From contig NZ_JPRH01000005.1 in NCBI RefSeq assembly GCF_000737705.1, forward strand, positions 1-64,000: DNA of 64,000 nucleotides. The letters run 5' to 3'. This document shows, one piece after another, positions 18,604-26,849 of the stretch (within the stretch, counting starts at the first letter, position 1; each line of letters starts with the position of its first letter). This DNA is from Chryseobacterium soli (lineage in GTDB: Bacteria > Bacteroidota > Bacteroidia > Flavobacteriales > Weeksellaceae). A model generated the notes under the pieces. The model did no database searches. It saw only the letters and a program-made list of their open reading frames with translations, and was not told where the DNA came from. A program made the translations under genes and the position numbers.

Positions 18604-19374
18604 TTAATATAGTTGGTTTATAGAGTCTAGATCAAGATACTCCGACTTTGGAGTAGATGTTTCGTTGAAAGCTTTATCCAGGTCTTCATCCAGGAATTCA
18701 TCACCTTTCACTACCATATTTACATAATTCATGCTTTCGATAACAAAACTTTTAATGCTTGGGTTATCTAACGCTTTTAATCCTGAAATATTATCGAATT
18801 TTAATTTTTCATCGATCTTCTTGTCCAAAGCTGCTTCTTTCTCGTTGTAAAGAGAAAGTACAATTTTTGCATCTTTGAAATAGGTATCGGATTCGTAATA
18901 GGTTTTAAGATAAATTGGAACAAAAGAAGCCATCCATCCATTTAAATGGATAACATCAGGAACCCAGTTTAATTTTTTGATAGTTTCAATAACTCCTCTT
19001 GCGAAGAAGATTGCTCTCTCATCATTGTCTTCGAAAGGATTTCCTTCGTCATCAACATAATATTGCTTTCTTTTGAAGTATTCTTCATTATCAATAAAGT
19101 AGACTTGAAGTCTTTCCCCCGGAAGAGACGCTACCTTAATAATCAAAGGTTGATCCAGATCATTGATAATAATATTCATTCCCGAAAGGCGGATTACCTC
19201 ATGAAGCTGGAATTTTCTCTCACTAATTTGTCCAAATCTTGGCATAAAAACTCTAACATCATTGCCTTCATTGTGCATCTTAAGTGCCATTTTGTTTACC
19301 ACTGCAGCCATATTTGTGTCTTCTTGGTATGGATACATCTCCGTAGTAATGTACAGTATTTTTTGATTCGGCAT
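18604..19374 (-). CDS. Glycogen/starch synthase N-terminal-domain protein, probable pseudoenzyme
   Basis: At 256 residues this is about half the length of GlgA and covers only the GT5 N-terminal Rossmann half (KILYITTEMYPYQ, VRVFMPRFGQI, VIHLNGWMASFVPIYLK). The conserved K-x-G-G ADP-glucose motif that should follow the EM(Y)PY strand is replaced by QEDTNMA (residues 18-24). The entire C-terminal donor-binding half is missing. Activity as a glycogen synthase is therefore unlikely; a structural or regulatory role is an inference. I chose the ATG at 19374 because a perfect -7 element at 19414-19421 lies where a longer form would start. It is the first gene of the unit leading to DUF4270 and glmS. 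The last 40 residues are acidic. Confidence 0.8.
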   Translation of the reverse strand: MPNQKILYITTEMYPYQEDTNMAAVVNKMALKMHNEGNDVRVFMPRFGQISERKFQLHEVIRLSGMNIIINDLDQPLIIKVASLPGERLQVYFIDNEEYFKRKQYYVDDEGNPFEDNDERAIFFARGVIETIKKLNWVPDVIHLNGWMASFVPIYLKTYYESDTYFKDAKIVLSLYNEKEAALDKKIDEKLKFDNISGLKALDNPSIKSFVIESMNYVNMVVKGDEFLDEDLDKAFNETSTPKSEYLDLDSINQLY

Positions 19375-19413
19375 AAATTTCTTTCTAATTTTTTGTAAAA
19401 ACGCTTTAATGTG

Positions 19414-19421
19414 CAAAATTA
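19414..19421 (-). promoter_or_regulatory. -7 promoter element of the GT5-like/DUF4270/glmS unit
   Basis: The minus strand reads TAATTTTG, a perfect TAnnTTTG, 40 bp before the ATG at 19374. It excludes a start at 19416, which would overlap the promoter. Confidence 0.6.
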
Positions 19422-19517
19422 CAAAAAAACATCCAACATTATTTTAATTAACATTTTTTTACGATAATTCCCTTTTCCAAATTATCAAAACCGCACTTTA
19501 TTATGCTATATTTTTAG

Positions 19518-19525
19518 TATTTTTG
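19518..19525 (+). promoter_or_regulatory. -7 promoter element of panC
   Basis: This reads TATTTTTG, a perfect TAnnTTTG, 20 bp before the panC ATG. A TTG at -33 is not seen. Confidence 0.6.
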
Positions 19526-19545
19526 AATTAGTATTAAAATAAACT

Positions 19546-20394
19546 ATGGAAGTTCTAAAAAACAAGAAAACCCTTCAGGATTTCATTGAAAGACAGAAAG
19601 AAATGGGAAAAAGAATAGGCTTTGCACCTACCATGGGAGCCCTGCATAACGGCCATCTTTCCTTATATGAAGAAGCTAAAAAAGAAAATGATCTTGTCAT
19701 TTCTTCAATTTTTGTAAATCCCACTCAATTTAATAATCCTGAAGATCTGGAAAAGTATCCCAGAGATGTCAACCGAGATATCTTAATTTTAAAAAACTCA
19801 GGATTGGTGGATGCCGTATATATTCCTGAAGTAGCAGATATCTATCCGGAAAAGGCAGTAAGCCAGCATTATGATTTTGACGGACTGGAAAATGAAATGG
19901 AGGGAAAATCGAGACCGGGACATTTTGATGGAGTTGGAACTGTGGTGGAAGAATTATTCCGACAGGTTAAGCCTGATAATGCTTATTTTGGAGAAAAAGA
20001 TTTCCAGCAGCTGGCCATTATCAAAAAAATGGTCGAAAAGAAGCATCTCCCGATCAAAATAGTTGGAGTTTCTATTTACAGAGCAGACAATGGTCTTGCC
20101 CTAAGTTCAAGAAACCAAAGACTTCATGAAGACCGAAAAGAGGTTTCAAAAATTATTTACCAGACCTTACTGAAAGTCAACGACTGGTTCAGAACCGTTA
20201 CCGTTCCTGAAATTAAAGAAAGGGTAGCTGATGTTTTCGATCAGCAGCAGGGCATGCAGCTGGAATATTTCCTGATTGCTGACGAAGAGACATTGAAAGA
20301 GACTGATTTCTTTTATAAAGACAGAAACTACAGAGCCTTTATTGTAGTAATGGTAGATGGTGTGCGATTGATCGACAATATGCATTTAGAATAG
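19546..20394 (+). CDS. panC: Pantoate-beta-alanine ligase
   Basis: PanC condenses pantoate with beta-alanine using ATP, the last step of pantothenate (vitamin B5, coenzyme A precursor) synthesis. The 282-residue sequence contains the family signatures: FAPTMGALHNGHLSL with the HIGH-like nucleotide motif, FVNPTQFNNPEDLEKYPR, FGEKDFQQL and LALSSRNQRL. The length and order match the family. The gene diverges from the GT5-like/DUF4270/glmS unit, as is common in related flavobacteria, and is followed by its own terminator. Confidence 0.98.
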   Translation: MEVLKNKKTLQDFIERQKEMGKRIGFAPTMGALHNGHLSLYEEAKKENDLVISSIFVNPTQFNNPEDLEKYPRDVNRDILILKNSGLVDAVYIPEVADIYPEKAVSQHYDFDGLENEMEGKSRPGHFDGVGTVVEELFRQVKPDNAYFGEKDFQQLAIIKKMVEKKHLPIKIVGVSIYRADNGLALSSRNQRLHEDRKEVSKIIYQTLLKVNDWFRTVTVPEIKERVADVFDQQQGMQLEYFLIADEETLKETDFFYKDRNYRAFIVVMVDGVRLIDNMHLE

Positions 20395-20405
20395 AAAACA
20401 AAAAA

Positions 20406-20433
20406 TCAAAGGCTTCCTGAGGGAAGCCTTTGA
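20406..20433 (+). terminator. Terminator of panC
   Basis: A perfect 12-bp stem (tcaaaggcttcc / ggaagcctttga) with a TGAG loop lies 12 bp past the panC stop. The T tract is weak on the plus side and an A run precedes it, so it may also stop the tRNA transcript coming from the right. Confidence 0.75.
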
Positions 20434-20487
20434 AACACCAAATCACAAAATATTAATATGAAAAAAATTTACTTTTCAGTAAACTTG

Positions 20488-20560
20488 TGACCCGGCTGGG
20501 ATTCGAACCCAGGACCCATACATTAAAAGTGTATTGCTCTACCAGCTGAGCTACCGAGTC
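20488..20560 (-). tRNA. tRNA-Lys (TTT), copy 1
   Basis: A full 73-nt cloverleaf on the minus strand: acceptor GACTCGG pairing with CCGGGTC, D-arm AGCTCAGCTGGTAGAGC, anticodon loop CTTTTAA (anticodon TTT) and T-arm GGTTCGAATCC. CCA is not encoded. It is identical to the second copy at 20737-20809 and is last in the three-tRNA transcript. Confidence 0.97.
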
Positions 20561-20614
20561 GGCCACAATTAAAAATGAATTACTTCACTGTTAACTATTA
20601 AATTTTCTTTGCAG

Positions 20615-20697
20615 TGCCTGCGACTGGATTCGAACCAGCACATCCTTAGGAAACCACCCCCTCAAGATGGCGTGTCTACCAATTTCACCACGCAGGC
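20615..20697 (-). tRNA. tRNA-Leu (GAG)
   Basis: An 83-nt class II tRNA on the minus strand: acceptor GCCTGCG pairing with CGCAGGC, anticodon loop TTGAGGG (anticodon GAG, reading CUU/CUC), a long variable arm and T-arm GGTTCGAATCC. CCA is not encoded. It is the middle gene of the Lys-Leu-Lys unit. Confidence 0.96.
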
Positions 20698-20736
20698 TAA
20701 AAAAATTACAAAAATCTAGTAATATTTTTTCGCTTG

Positions 20737-20809
20737 TGACCCGGCTGGGATTCGAACCCAGGACCCATACATTAAAAGTGTATTGCTCTACCAGCTGAGC
20801 TACCGAGTC
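20737..20809 (-). tRNA. tRNA-Lys (TTT), copy 2
   Basis: Identical in sequence to the tRNA at 20488-20560, with the same acceptor stem, D-arm, TTT anticodon and T-arm. It is the promoter-proximal gene of the unit, about 50 nt after the predicted transcription start. Confidence 0.97.
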
Positions 20810-20862
20810 GGTCACTTTGATAACGATTTGCAGTTGTATATTGTTCCTCGTTTTCAGTGGTG

Positions 20863-20891
20863 CAAAGATAGGACTTTTTTCATTATCTCAA
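20863..20891 (-). promoter_or_regulatory. Consensus promoter of the tRNA operon
   Basis: On the minus strand a TTG (20889-20891) is followed after 18 nt by TATCTTTG (20863-20870). This matches the Bacteroidota housekeeping promoter TTG-N17-23-TAnnTTTG exactly and points toward the three tRNAs. Confidence 0.88.
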
Positions 20892-20923
20892 AACTTTTTT
20901 GCAAATTTGTTTAAAAAAAATTC

Positions 20924-21439
20924 ATGATAATTTCACTGGTCGGATACATGGGATGTGGCAAATCTCACATTTCCAAAATATTAAGCGAAAAAATAAATTT
21001 TAAATTAATTGACCTAGATAAAGAGATTTCTAGGCGAAATAAATTAACCATCTCCGAAATTTTCGAAAAAAAGGGCGAGATCTCCTTTAGAAAGCTGGAA
21101 AGAGAGGCGTTGGAAGAAATATTAGCGAGTGAAGAAAATGTGGTTTTAAGCCTTGGTGGCGGAACTCCTGTTTACTACAATAACATGGAGATTATCAACC
21201 ACAGCTCTAAAAGTATCTTTTTGAGAGCATCTATTGGTACATTATCAGAAAGGCTTTCAAAACAAAAAGAAAAAAGGCCGTTAATAGCCAATATTTCGGA
21301 TGAAAACCTTCCTGAGTTCATTGCTAAGCATTTATTCGAAAGAAATGAATTTTACAGCAAAGCACAGTTTAACATCAATACGGATTCAAGGGAACCTGAA
21401 GATATTGTTCAGGAAATTATTGAAAAGCTCTATTTATAG
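20924..21439 (+). CDS. aroK: Shikimate kinase
   Basis: This enzyme phosphorylates shikimate in the pathway to chorismate and aromatic amino acids. The 171-residue protein has the P-loop GYMGCGKSHIS near the N terminus, the shikimate-binding DLDKEISRR and the SLGGGTPVY motif at about residue 80, then the lid region (KQKEKRPLI). The length is typical. The gene begins 33 bp downstream of the tRNA promoter region on the opposite strand, and its last 6 bp overlap the convergent S4-domain gene, so the two transcripts share their 3' ends. Confidence 0.96.
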   Translation: MIISLVGYMGCGKSHISKILSEKINFKLIDLDKEISRRNKLTISEIFEKKGEISFRKLEREALEEILASEENVVLSLGGGTPVYYNNMEIINHSSKSIFLRASIGTLSERLSKQKEKRPLIANISDENLPEFIAKHLFERNEFYSKAQFNINTDSREPEDIVQEIIEKLYL

Positions 21440-21886
21440 AGCTTTTTCATTTTCTTCTTCCTCATTCTCGTCACCGCTTTCCCCAAAAAAGTCATCCCAA
21501 TCGGTAAAATCTGAAGCAATATCATTTCCTACATACTCATCCATCTCTCTTCTGTCTTTTTTAGTAGGTCTTCCTTCTCCTTTAACTCTGTAATAATCCT
21601 GGGTCATTTTACGGAGTTTCAATAACTCATATTGGTCATTATCGGTGACGTCTTTAATGTGAAGCGGAACCAATTTAGCTCCAATCCTGCTTTTAGGAAT
21701 CTGGATTACTTTTATTTTATAATCAATCTGATTTTTACGGATCTTGATAACATCTCCTTCTTTTACCTCTTTTGAAGCCTTTACAACACCTTCTCCTATG
21801 GATACCCTGTTCTTTTTAATCTCGTCTGTAGCAACACTTCTTGTCTTATAAAAACGAATGCTCCATAAAAATTTATCTATTCTCAT
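21434..21886 (-). CDS. S4-domain RNA-binding protein (Hsp15/HslR-like)
   Basis: The 150-residue protein opens with an S4 domain (MRIDKFLWSIRFYKTR, then KKNRVSIGEGVVKASKEV and GDVIKIRKN) like Hsp15, which binds 50S subunits carrying stalled nascent chains during ribosome rescue. A basic region (KGEGRPTKKDRREMDEY) and a strongly acidic tail follow. It converges on aroK with a 6-bp overlap. Its promoter region is shared with the divergent FKBP-like lipoprotein gene 55 bp away. Confidence 0.88.
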   Translation of the reverse strand: MRIDKFLWSIRFYKTRSVATDEIKKNRVSIGEGVVKASKEVKEGDVIKIRKNQIDYKIKVIQIPKSRIGAKLVPLHIKDVTDNDQYELLKLRKMTQDYYRVKGEGRPTKKDRREMDEYVGNDIASDFTDWDDFFGESGDENEEEENEKAL

Positions 21887-21895
21887 AATTTTTTA

Positions 21896-21903
21896 TACTT
21901 TTG
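21896..21903 (+). promoter_or_regulatory. -7 promoter element of the FKBP-like lipoprotein gene
   Basis: This reads TACTTTTG, a perfect TAnnTTTG, 38 bp before the ATG at 21942. No -33 TTG is evident. Confidence 0.55.
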
Positions 21904-21941
21904 CCGTTATATTATTTGTAAAGTAATTAAAGTTTTTTGAA

Positions 21942-22694
21942 ATGAAAAAAATATTTTTATATATCCTTGCAGGATCGCTGTGTTTTTCTGCATGTAAAAA
22001 AGATGATGCGGATACAACCTATACGGAGCCGGCTGATATCAATGTACAAAACGACTATGATAACCAGGCTATCGCTAAGTTTATGAATGAAAACTACTTG
22101 GATGCCCAGGGAAATATAAAAGCTTTCAGCAGTACAGACACTTCTGATGACAATCAAACAAAGCTGACTGATCTGCCTCATACTACTTTACCTTCCGGAA
22201 CGATCTATTTCATAAGAGCCGGTGCTCAGCCAGCAGATGTACCAACACCTGGATACGCCATTGGTTCTACGGATATTATCAGAATCATGATGAAATCTAA
22301 GTCTTATCTTGCAGTAAACACGGACGGAAATGTAGCATTTCAGACTGGAGTAGATTTTCTAAACACGATAAACGGATCTACTATTCCTGCTGTTGATCCT
22401 AAATTCTATTACATATCTGACAAAGATCCATTAATAGTAAATGCAACTACTGATGCAGCAAAACAAAAGAGCTATTATATGATCGAAGGCTTTAATGAAG
22501 CGCTGCAAAAATTCCAAGCTTTTAATAAAGGAAATTCAGAAGCATATAACCTTCAGGGAGTTATCATTGTACCATCTAGAGCAGCTTTTGCCAGAGACCC
22601 GTATAATAACTATACAGGATCTTCTTTAAGAAATAATTCTTTTGTCTTTAATTTTCAGGTATACGGAACAGCTCCGAGACCTGCCGGACAATAG
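21942..22694 (+). CDS. Lipoprotein with FKBP-like C-terminal domain
   Basis: The 250-residue product has a lipoprotein signal (lipobox FSAC, then KKDD). The C-terminal third resembles an FKBP peptidyl-prolyl isomerase: MIEGFNEALQKFQ matches the turn-helix after the active site, LQGVIIVPSRAAFAR the flap region, and NSFVFNFQVYG the closing strand (LVFDVEL in typical FKBPs). The N-terminal half is poorly conserved and starts with acidic linker sequence. It would act on the periplasmic face of a membrane; GldI-type FKBP lipoproteins are a possible comparison. Whether it is an active isomerase cannot be judged by eye. Confidence 0.72.
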   Translation: MKKIFLYILAGSLCFSACKKDDADTTYTEPADINVQNDYDNQAIAKFMNENYLDAQGNIKAFSSTDTSDDNQTKLTDLPHTTLPSGTIYFIRAGAQPADVPTPGYAIGSTDIIRIMMKSKSYLAVNTDGNVAFQTGVDFLNTINGSTIPAVDPKFYYISDKDPLIVNATTDAAKQKSYYMIEGFNEALQKFQAFNKGNSEAYNLQGVIIVPSRAAFARDPYNNYTGSSLRNNSFVFNFQVYGTAPRPAGQ

Positions 22695-22715
22695 TTAAAC
22701 AACATATCAATAAAA

Positions 22716-22740
22716 AACCGCTTCAATACGTGAAGCGGTT
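22716..22740. terminator. Bidirectional terminator
   Basis: A perfect 10-bp stem (aaccgcttca / tgaagcggtt) with a 5-nt loop, an A run before it and a T run after it, lies between the convergent FKBP-like and glutamate-synthase-like genes. Confidence 0.9.
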
Positions 22741-22764
22741 TTTTTTATACTTTATTTTTATCTT

Positions 22765-24282
22765 TTAAGATCTGGCTTTCTGTTTTACATTTCCTAAAAT
22801 ATCCGGGAAATAAAGATCCGCCAGATGATCAAATTCATCTCCTCTCATAAACATGGTTGCATCTACTTCTTCATAGGATTTTCTTCCTGCTGCAGCAATC
22901 AGTTCATTACAGGTATGAAGTGTGTTTTTATGGAAATGATACACTCTTTCGCTTTTATCGGTTACATCCAATCCTTTAATAAGCATTTTATCCTGTGTGG
23001 CAACTCCTGTAGGACAATTATTCGTATTACATCTCAGTGCCTGAATACAGCCTAAAGAAAACATGAATCCCCTTGCATTATTACACATATCAGCACCCAT
23101 GGCAACTGCTCTCAAAATATCTAAACTCGTTAATACTTTACCACTGGCAATCACTCTGAGTTTATCTCTAACGTTATAGCTATTCAACGTTCTGTTGACA
23201 AAAATTAAAGCTGGCTCCAACGGCATTCCCACTCCATCTGAAAATTCCGGCGGCGCGGCTCCTGTTCCCCCTTCAGCACCATCTATGGTAATAAAATCCG
23301 GATAAATTTTCAACACATTCATTTGAACACAGATGTCTTCAAATTCTCTGGTATCTCCTATACAAAGCTTAAAACCAACAGGTTTTCCTCCTGAAAGTTC
23401 TCTTAAATGCTGTACAAATCTCAATAATCCTGCAGCATTGGAAAAAGCAGAATGAGAGGGCGGTGAAATAACCGTCATTCCGGGTGTGACGTGACGGATT
23501 TTTGCAATTTCAGGAGTATTTTTCACTCCCGGCAGAACGCCTCCATGACCGGGTTTTGCACCCTGAGATAATTTAACTTCAATCATTTTTACTGTGGGAA
23601 GCGTTGCATATTTTGTGAATAATTCAGGGTTGAATTTCCCTTCTTCATCCCTGCATCCAAAATATCCTGTTCCGATCTGCCAGCATAAATCTCCACCTTC
23701 CAAATGGTGTGGAGAAACCCCTCCTTCACCGGTATTATGATAAAAATTTCCTTTTTTTGCACCTCTATTTAAAGACATTTGAGCCCTGTCGCTTAATGCT
23801 CCAAAACTCATCGCTGAAATATTGAATAACGATGCATGATAAGGTTGTGTACACTGCTCCCCTCCTACCCAGACTCTCGGTAATTCTTCTGACGGAGATT
23901 TTGCATAAATGGAATGTTTAATTCCTTCGTATTTTCTATGATTAACTTCTAACTGCGTTCCAAAAGCGACTGTATCACTCAGGTTTTTGGCACGTCTGTA
24001 CACTGCAGAACGCTGGTTTCTTGGAAAAGGCTTGCCATCGGTCTCTCTTTCGATGAAATATTGCTGCATTTCAGGTGAGATACTTTCAAAAAAGTACCGG
24101 AAGTAGCCTAGCACCGGAAAGTTCCTTAAAATGGCATGTTTTGACTGGTAGGCATTATATACGCCTAATGCATAAATGGCGGAAAGCAGAATCGGTATCC
24201 AATAATGCGCTCTGATTAATAACGCTACAATCCATATAGCAGTTACTAATACAATTCCCCAAGATAAAAACTTATCTCTCAT
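22765..24282 (-). CDS. FMN-binding glutamate-synthase-family protein
   Basis: This 505-residue protein has two N-terminal membrane segments (about residues 8-40) followed by the central and FMN domains of glutamate synthase. Seen are NISAMSFGALS, the GEGGVSPHH loop, TIDGAEGGTGAAP and the 3Fe-4S cluster cysteines CIQALRCNTNNCP (C-x5-C-x4-C). The glutamine amidotransferase and GXGXG domains of GltB are missing. Such stand-alone, membrane-anchored GltB-like proteins occur in many bacteria without a proven reaction; a flavin-dependent oxidoreductase is expected. It is a single gene ending at a shared terminator. Confidence 0.88.
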   Translation of the reverse strand: MRDKFLSWGIVLVTAIWIVALLIRAHYWIPILLSAIYALGVYNAYQSKHAILRNFPVLGYFRYFFESISPEMQQYFIERETDGKPFPRNQRSAVYRRAKNLSDTVAFGTQLEVNHRKYEGIKHSIYAKSPSEELPRVWVGGEQCTQPYHASLFNISAMSFGALSDRAQMSLNRGAKKGNFYHNTGEGGVSPHHLEGGDLCWQIGTGYFGCRDEEGKFNPELFTKYATLPTVKMIEVKLSQGAKPGHGGVLPGVKNTPEIAKIRHVTPGMTVISPPSHSAFSNAAGLLRFVQHLRELSGGKPVGFKLCIGDTREFEDICVQMNVLKIYPDFITIDGAEGGTGAAPPEFSDGVGMPLEPALIFVNRTLNSYNVRDKLRVIASGKVLTSLDILRAVAMGADMCNNARGFMFSLGCIQALRCNTNNCPTGVATQDKMLIKGLDVTDKSERVYHFHKNTLHTCNELIAAAGRKSYEEVDATMFMRGDEFDHLADLYFPDILGNVKQKARS

Positions 24283-24336
24283 AAGAATGTAGTATTTAAA
24301 AGTTAAAATAAATTTAGTTGAAATTTTGCAAAGAGA

Positions 24337-25683
24337 CTATGCTTTTGCTAAAAAACTTTCGTAAGAAGATTGCACAGAAACTGTGCCATCTGACAGGATT
24401 TTTTCTAAATTCAGAAATTCTATTTGATTAACGGAGGCCTGATCAAAGTCTTTTTGAACTCTCACATAGTTTTCTGTGAAGCCGTACATTTTTCCGTCTT
24501 TATTCTCGTGCTCCCAAAGAACAGGAAGCGTTTTCCCAAGCTGGGTTTCATAAAATGCCATTTTTTTCTTTTCAGAAAGTATTCTCAGCATTTTATTACG
24601 TTTTTTTCTTTCAGGAATAGGAACGACTCCGTCCATTCCGGCAGCTTCTGTATTTTCCCTTTCGGAATAGGTGAATACATGGAGATAGCTTATCGGAAGT
24701 TCATTCAGGAAGTTATAGGTTTCCATAAATAATTCTTCGGTTTCCCCCGGAAATCCTACAATAACGTCTACACCAATAGCTGCATGAGGCATTACCTCAC
24801 GGATTTTATTGACTCTATTTCTGTACAACTGAGTCAGATAACGGCGTTTCATTTTTTTCAATAAATCATCACTTCCCGACTGTAAAGGAATATGAAAATG
24901 CGGAACAAAGCTTCTGCTTTTAGAAACCAGTTCAATACTTTCATCCTTCAAAAGATTGGGCTCAATGGAAGAAATACGTATTCTTTCAATGCCTTCTACC
25001 TGATCAAGTTCTGAAATCAGATCTAAAAAAGTATGTTCGTGTCTTTTGTTTCCAAATTCTCCTTTTCCGTAATCGCCGATATTTACTCCTGTAAGAACAA
25101 TTTCTTTGATGTCTCTTCCTGCGATTTCTTTGGCATTCGCAAGAACATTGGGAATGGTATCGGAACGGGAAATTCCTCTTGCCAAAGGAATCGTACAGTA
25201 CGTACATTTATAATCACAGCCATCCTGAACTTTCAGGAAAGCTCTGGTTCTGTCACCGATAGAATAGCTTCCGATAAAGAAGTCTGTTTCCTCAATTTCA
25301 CAAGAATGAACAATTCCTTCGCTTTCAGATTTTTCCAAATCATCGAGATAGCTCAAAATATTGAATTTTTCTTTAGCTCCAAGAACCAAATCCACTCCGT
25401 TGATCTGAGAAATTTCTTCAGGTTTCAGCTGTGCATAGCATCCAACAATAACCACCAACCCTTCAGGATTGGCTTTCATGGCTCTTTTTACGTGAAGTTT
25501 ACACTCACGGTCTGCATTCTCAGTCACCGAACACGTGTTGATGACATAGACATTCGCCTTATCATCAAAACCTACTTTATCATAACCTGCATCTGTTAAC
25601 TGACGGGCAATAGTAGATGTTTCTGCAAAGTTTAATTTGCAGCCAAGGGTATGAAATGCGGCGGTTCTGTGAATGTGAGACAT
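24337..25683 (-). CDS. mtaB: tRNA (N6-threonylcarbamoyladenosine37-C2)-methylthiotransferase
   Basis: MtaB adds a methylthio group to t6A37 of tRNAs reading ANN codons. The 448-residue protein has the N-terminal MTTase domain with its three cluster cysteines (LGCKLNF, NTCSVTENADREC, VVGCYAQ), the radical-SAM CxxxCxxC motif (DGCDYKCTYCTIP) and a C-terminal TRAM-like region. The LGCKLNFAE opening is typical for MtaB rather than MiaB or RimO. The -7 element at 25709-25716 supports the ATG at 25683. Confidence 0.95.
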   Translation of the reverse strand: MSHIHRTAAFHTLGCKLNFAETSTIARQLTDAGYDKVGFDDKANVYVINTCSVTENADRECKLHVKRAMKANPEGLVVIVGCYAQLKPEEISQINGVDLVLGAKEKFNILSYLDDLEKSESEGIVHSCEIEETDFFIGSYSIGDRTRAFLKVQDGCDYKCTYCTIPLARGISRSDTIPNVLANAKEIAGRDIKEIVLTGVNIGDYGKGEFGNKRHEHTFLDLISELDQVEGIERIRISSIEPNLLKDESIELVSKSRSFVPHFHIPLQSGSDDLLKKMKRRYLTQLYRNRVNKIREVMPHAAIGVDVIVGFPGETEELFMETYNFLNELPISYLHVFTYSERENTEAAGMDGVVPIPERKKRNKMLRILSEKKKMAFYETQLGKTLPVLWEHENKDGKMYGFTENYVRVQKDFDQASVNQIEFLNLEKILSDGTVSVQSSYESFLAKA

Positions 25684-25708
25684 TGATTACTCCTGAATTT
25701 TATGGGTG

Positions 25709-25716
25709 CAAAGATA
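25709..25716 (-). promoter_or_regulatory. -7 promoter element of mtaB
   Basis: The minus strand reads TATCTTTG, a perfect TAnnTTTG, 26 bp before the mtaB ATG. The -33 region is not recognisable. Confidence 0.6.
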
Positions 25717-25749
25717 GTAATTTTAATAAAGACTCTAAATTGATTCAGT

Positions 25750-26340
25750 CTATTGTTTGTATTCATCTCTTATTTCAGAACTATTTTGAAAACAAACGGG
25801 TGAAGCATTGGATGTTACATCCTTTTCTTCCTGCTTTTTTTTCATTTCCATATTAAATTCCTGAGATTTATTTCTCGCAATGGAAAGTGTTTTCCAATCT
25901 TCATTTTTCATCATTTTAGCCAGGTAAACGATCTGGCCGATATGATAAGGGTAATGAGCCAGCTGACGAAAAACAGCATCGGCAACAGAATGTGCTTCTC
26001 CCCTGATATAAATCGTTGAATAAAAATTCTCTTCATTAATCTGACCTAAAGCATCAAAAAAACACTTCCATCCTTTTTCCCAAAAATCTAAAACCTCCTG
26101 CTTGGTGTTCATCGTATTTACAAATTCTTCGTCGCGGTTCCGCCAGGATTTCTCTCCATCTTCCGTCAGAAAATTCGTCCATCTGGAAAGCATATTTCCT
26201 GCAATATGATGTATGATGACAACAATAGAATTACTTTCTTCATTGTACTGCCAGAATACCTGCTCTTCAGAAAGCTGCTGTAAGGTATTATCTCCAAGAG
26301 ACTTATAGTACTCAAAACGTTTTATGAATAAATCTTCCAT
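25750..26340 (-). CDS. DUF1572/DinB-superfamily protein
   Basis: The 196-residue protein fits the DUF1572 branch of the DinB/YfiT four-helix bundle superfamily. Seen are KSLGDNTLQQLSEEQVFWQ, the first metal-ligand region VIIHHIAGNMLSRW, and the second region FRQLAHYPYHIGQIVYLAK with two histidines. DinB-like proteins bind a divalent metal with three His, and several are thiol-dependent S-transferases; no specific substrate can be named. The C-terminal 40 residues are basic and poorly conserved. It diverges from the NTF2-like gene with a 58-bp gap. Confidence 0.87.
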   Translation of the reverse strand: MEDLFIKRFEYYKSLGDNTLQQLSEEQVFWQYNEESNSIVVIIHHIAGNMLSRWTNFLTEDGEKSWRNRDEEFVNTMNTKQEVLDFWEKGWKCFFDALGQINEENFYSTIYIRGEAHSVADAVFRQLAHYPYHIGQIVYLAKMMKNEDWKTLSIARNKSQEFNMEMKKKQEEKDVTSNASPVCFQNSSEIRDEYKQ

Positions 26341-26398
26341 AGGTTTAAAATAAAAACTAAGTTACCATTTTTCCCGTATATACAGTATAAATGCAGTT

Positions 26399-26755
26399 AT
26401 GGTTTGTAGGATAAGTGACTTTATGAAAGATCTGAATTCATTAAATATAGAACAGCTTGAAAAATGGTTTACCGATGAAAGTACCATATGGATTCCGCCT
26501 TTAAAGGAAGTTTCAGGTAAAAATAGGATTTTAGCTTTATTCAGAGCTATTTTCAAACGTTATGAAACCATTGAATGGCACGTTTCTGAAATTTTTTCAT
26601 TAGGAAATCACAAATATTTTTATCAGACCACTTCGTACGGAACCATGATTGGAAAGGGCATCTATGAAAATAACATCTGTACTTTGGTTCAATTTTCAGA
26701 AAACGGAAAAATCATTTATCTTTCTGATTATTTTAAAGATACTAAAGGTTTTTAA
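26399..26755 (+). CDS. SnoaL-like/NTF2-fold small protein
   Basis: This 118-residue product resembles SnoaL-like NTF2-superfamily proteins: an N-terminal helix ending in LEKWFTDESTIWIPP, where the D/E and aromatic residues line the cone-shaped pocket, then strands EWHVSEIFSLGNHKYFYQTTSYG and the closing CTLVQFSENGKIIYLSDYF. Such folds serve in many enzymes and in ligand binding; the role is unknown. The true start is uncertain: the ATG at 26399 gives an MVCRISDF prefix, and the ATG at 26423 (MKDLNSLN) is equally plausible and slightly better looking. It is a single gene followed by a terminator. Confidence 0.75.
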   Translation: MVCRISDFMKDLNSLNIEQLEKWFTDESTIWIPPLKEVSGKNRILALFRAIFKRYETIEWHVSEIFSLGNHKYFYQTTSYGTMIGKGIYENNICTLVQFSENGKIIYLSDYFKDTKGF

Positions 26756-26804
26756 TAGGTATCATTCTTATTTTTAAAGAAATTCATTCATCATTATAAC
26801 AAAA

Positions 26805-26829
26805 AAACCAGCTTGTATTAAGCTGGTTT
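26805..26829. terminator. Bidirectional terminator
   Basis: A perfect 10-bp stem (aaaccagctt / aagctggttt) with a 5-nt loop, preceded by an A run, lies between the NTF2-like gene and the convergent T9SS cargo gene. It fits best as the cargo gene terminator on the minus strand. Confidence 0.82.
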
Positions 26830-26849
26830 CTCATTTTATAGGGTTGTAT

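Noticed and set aside
20591-20815. 74-residue minus-strand frame
   Set aside because: It runs through the tRNA-Leu and second tRNA-Lys genes, which explain the sequence.
24337-25683. Plus-strand frame of 188 residues opposite mtaB
   Set aside because: It is an antisense shadow of mtaB with low-complexity Phe/Ser/Asn composition.
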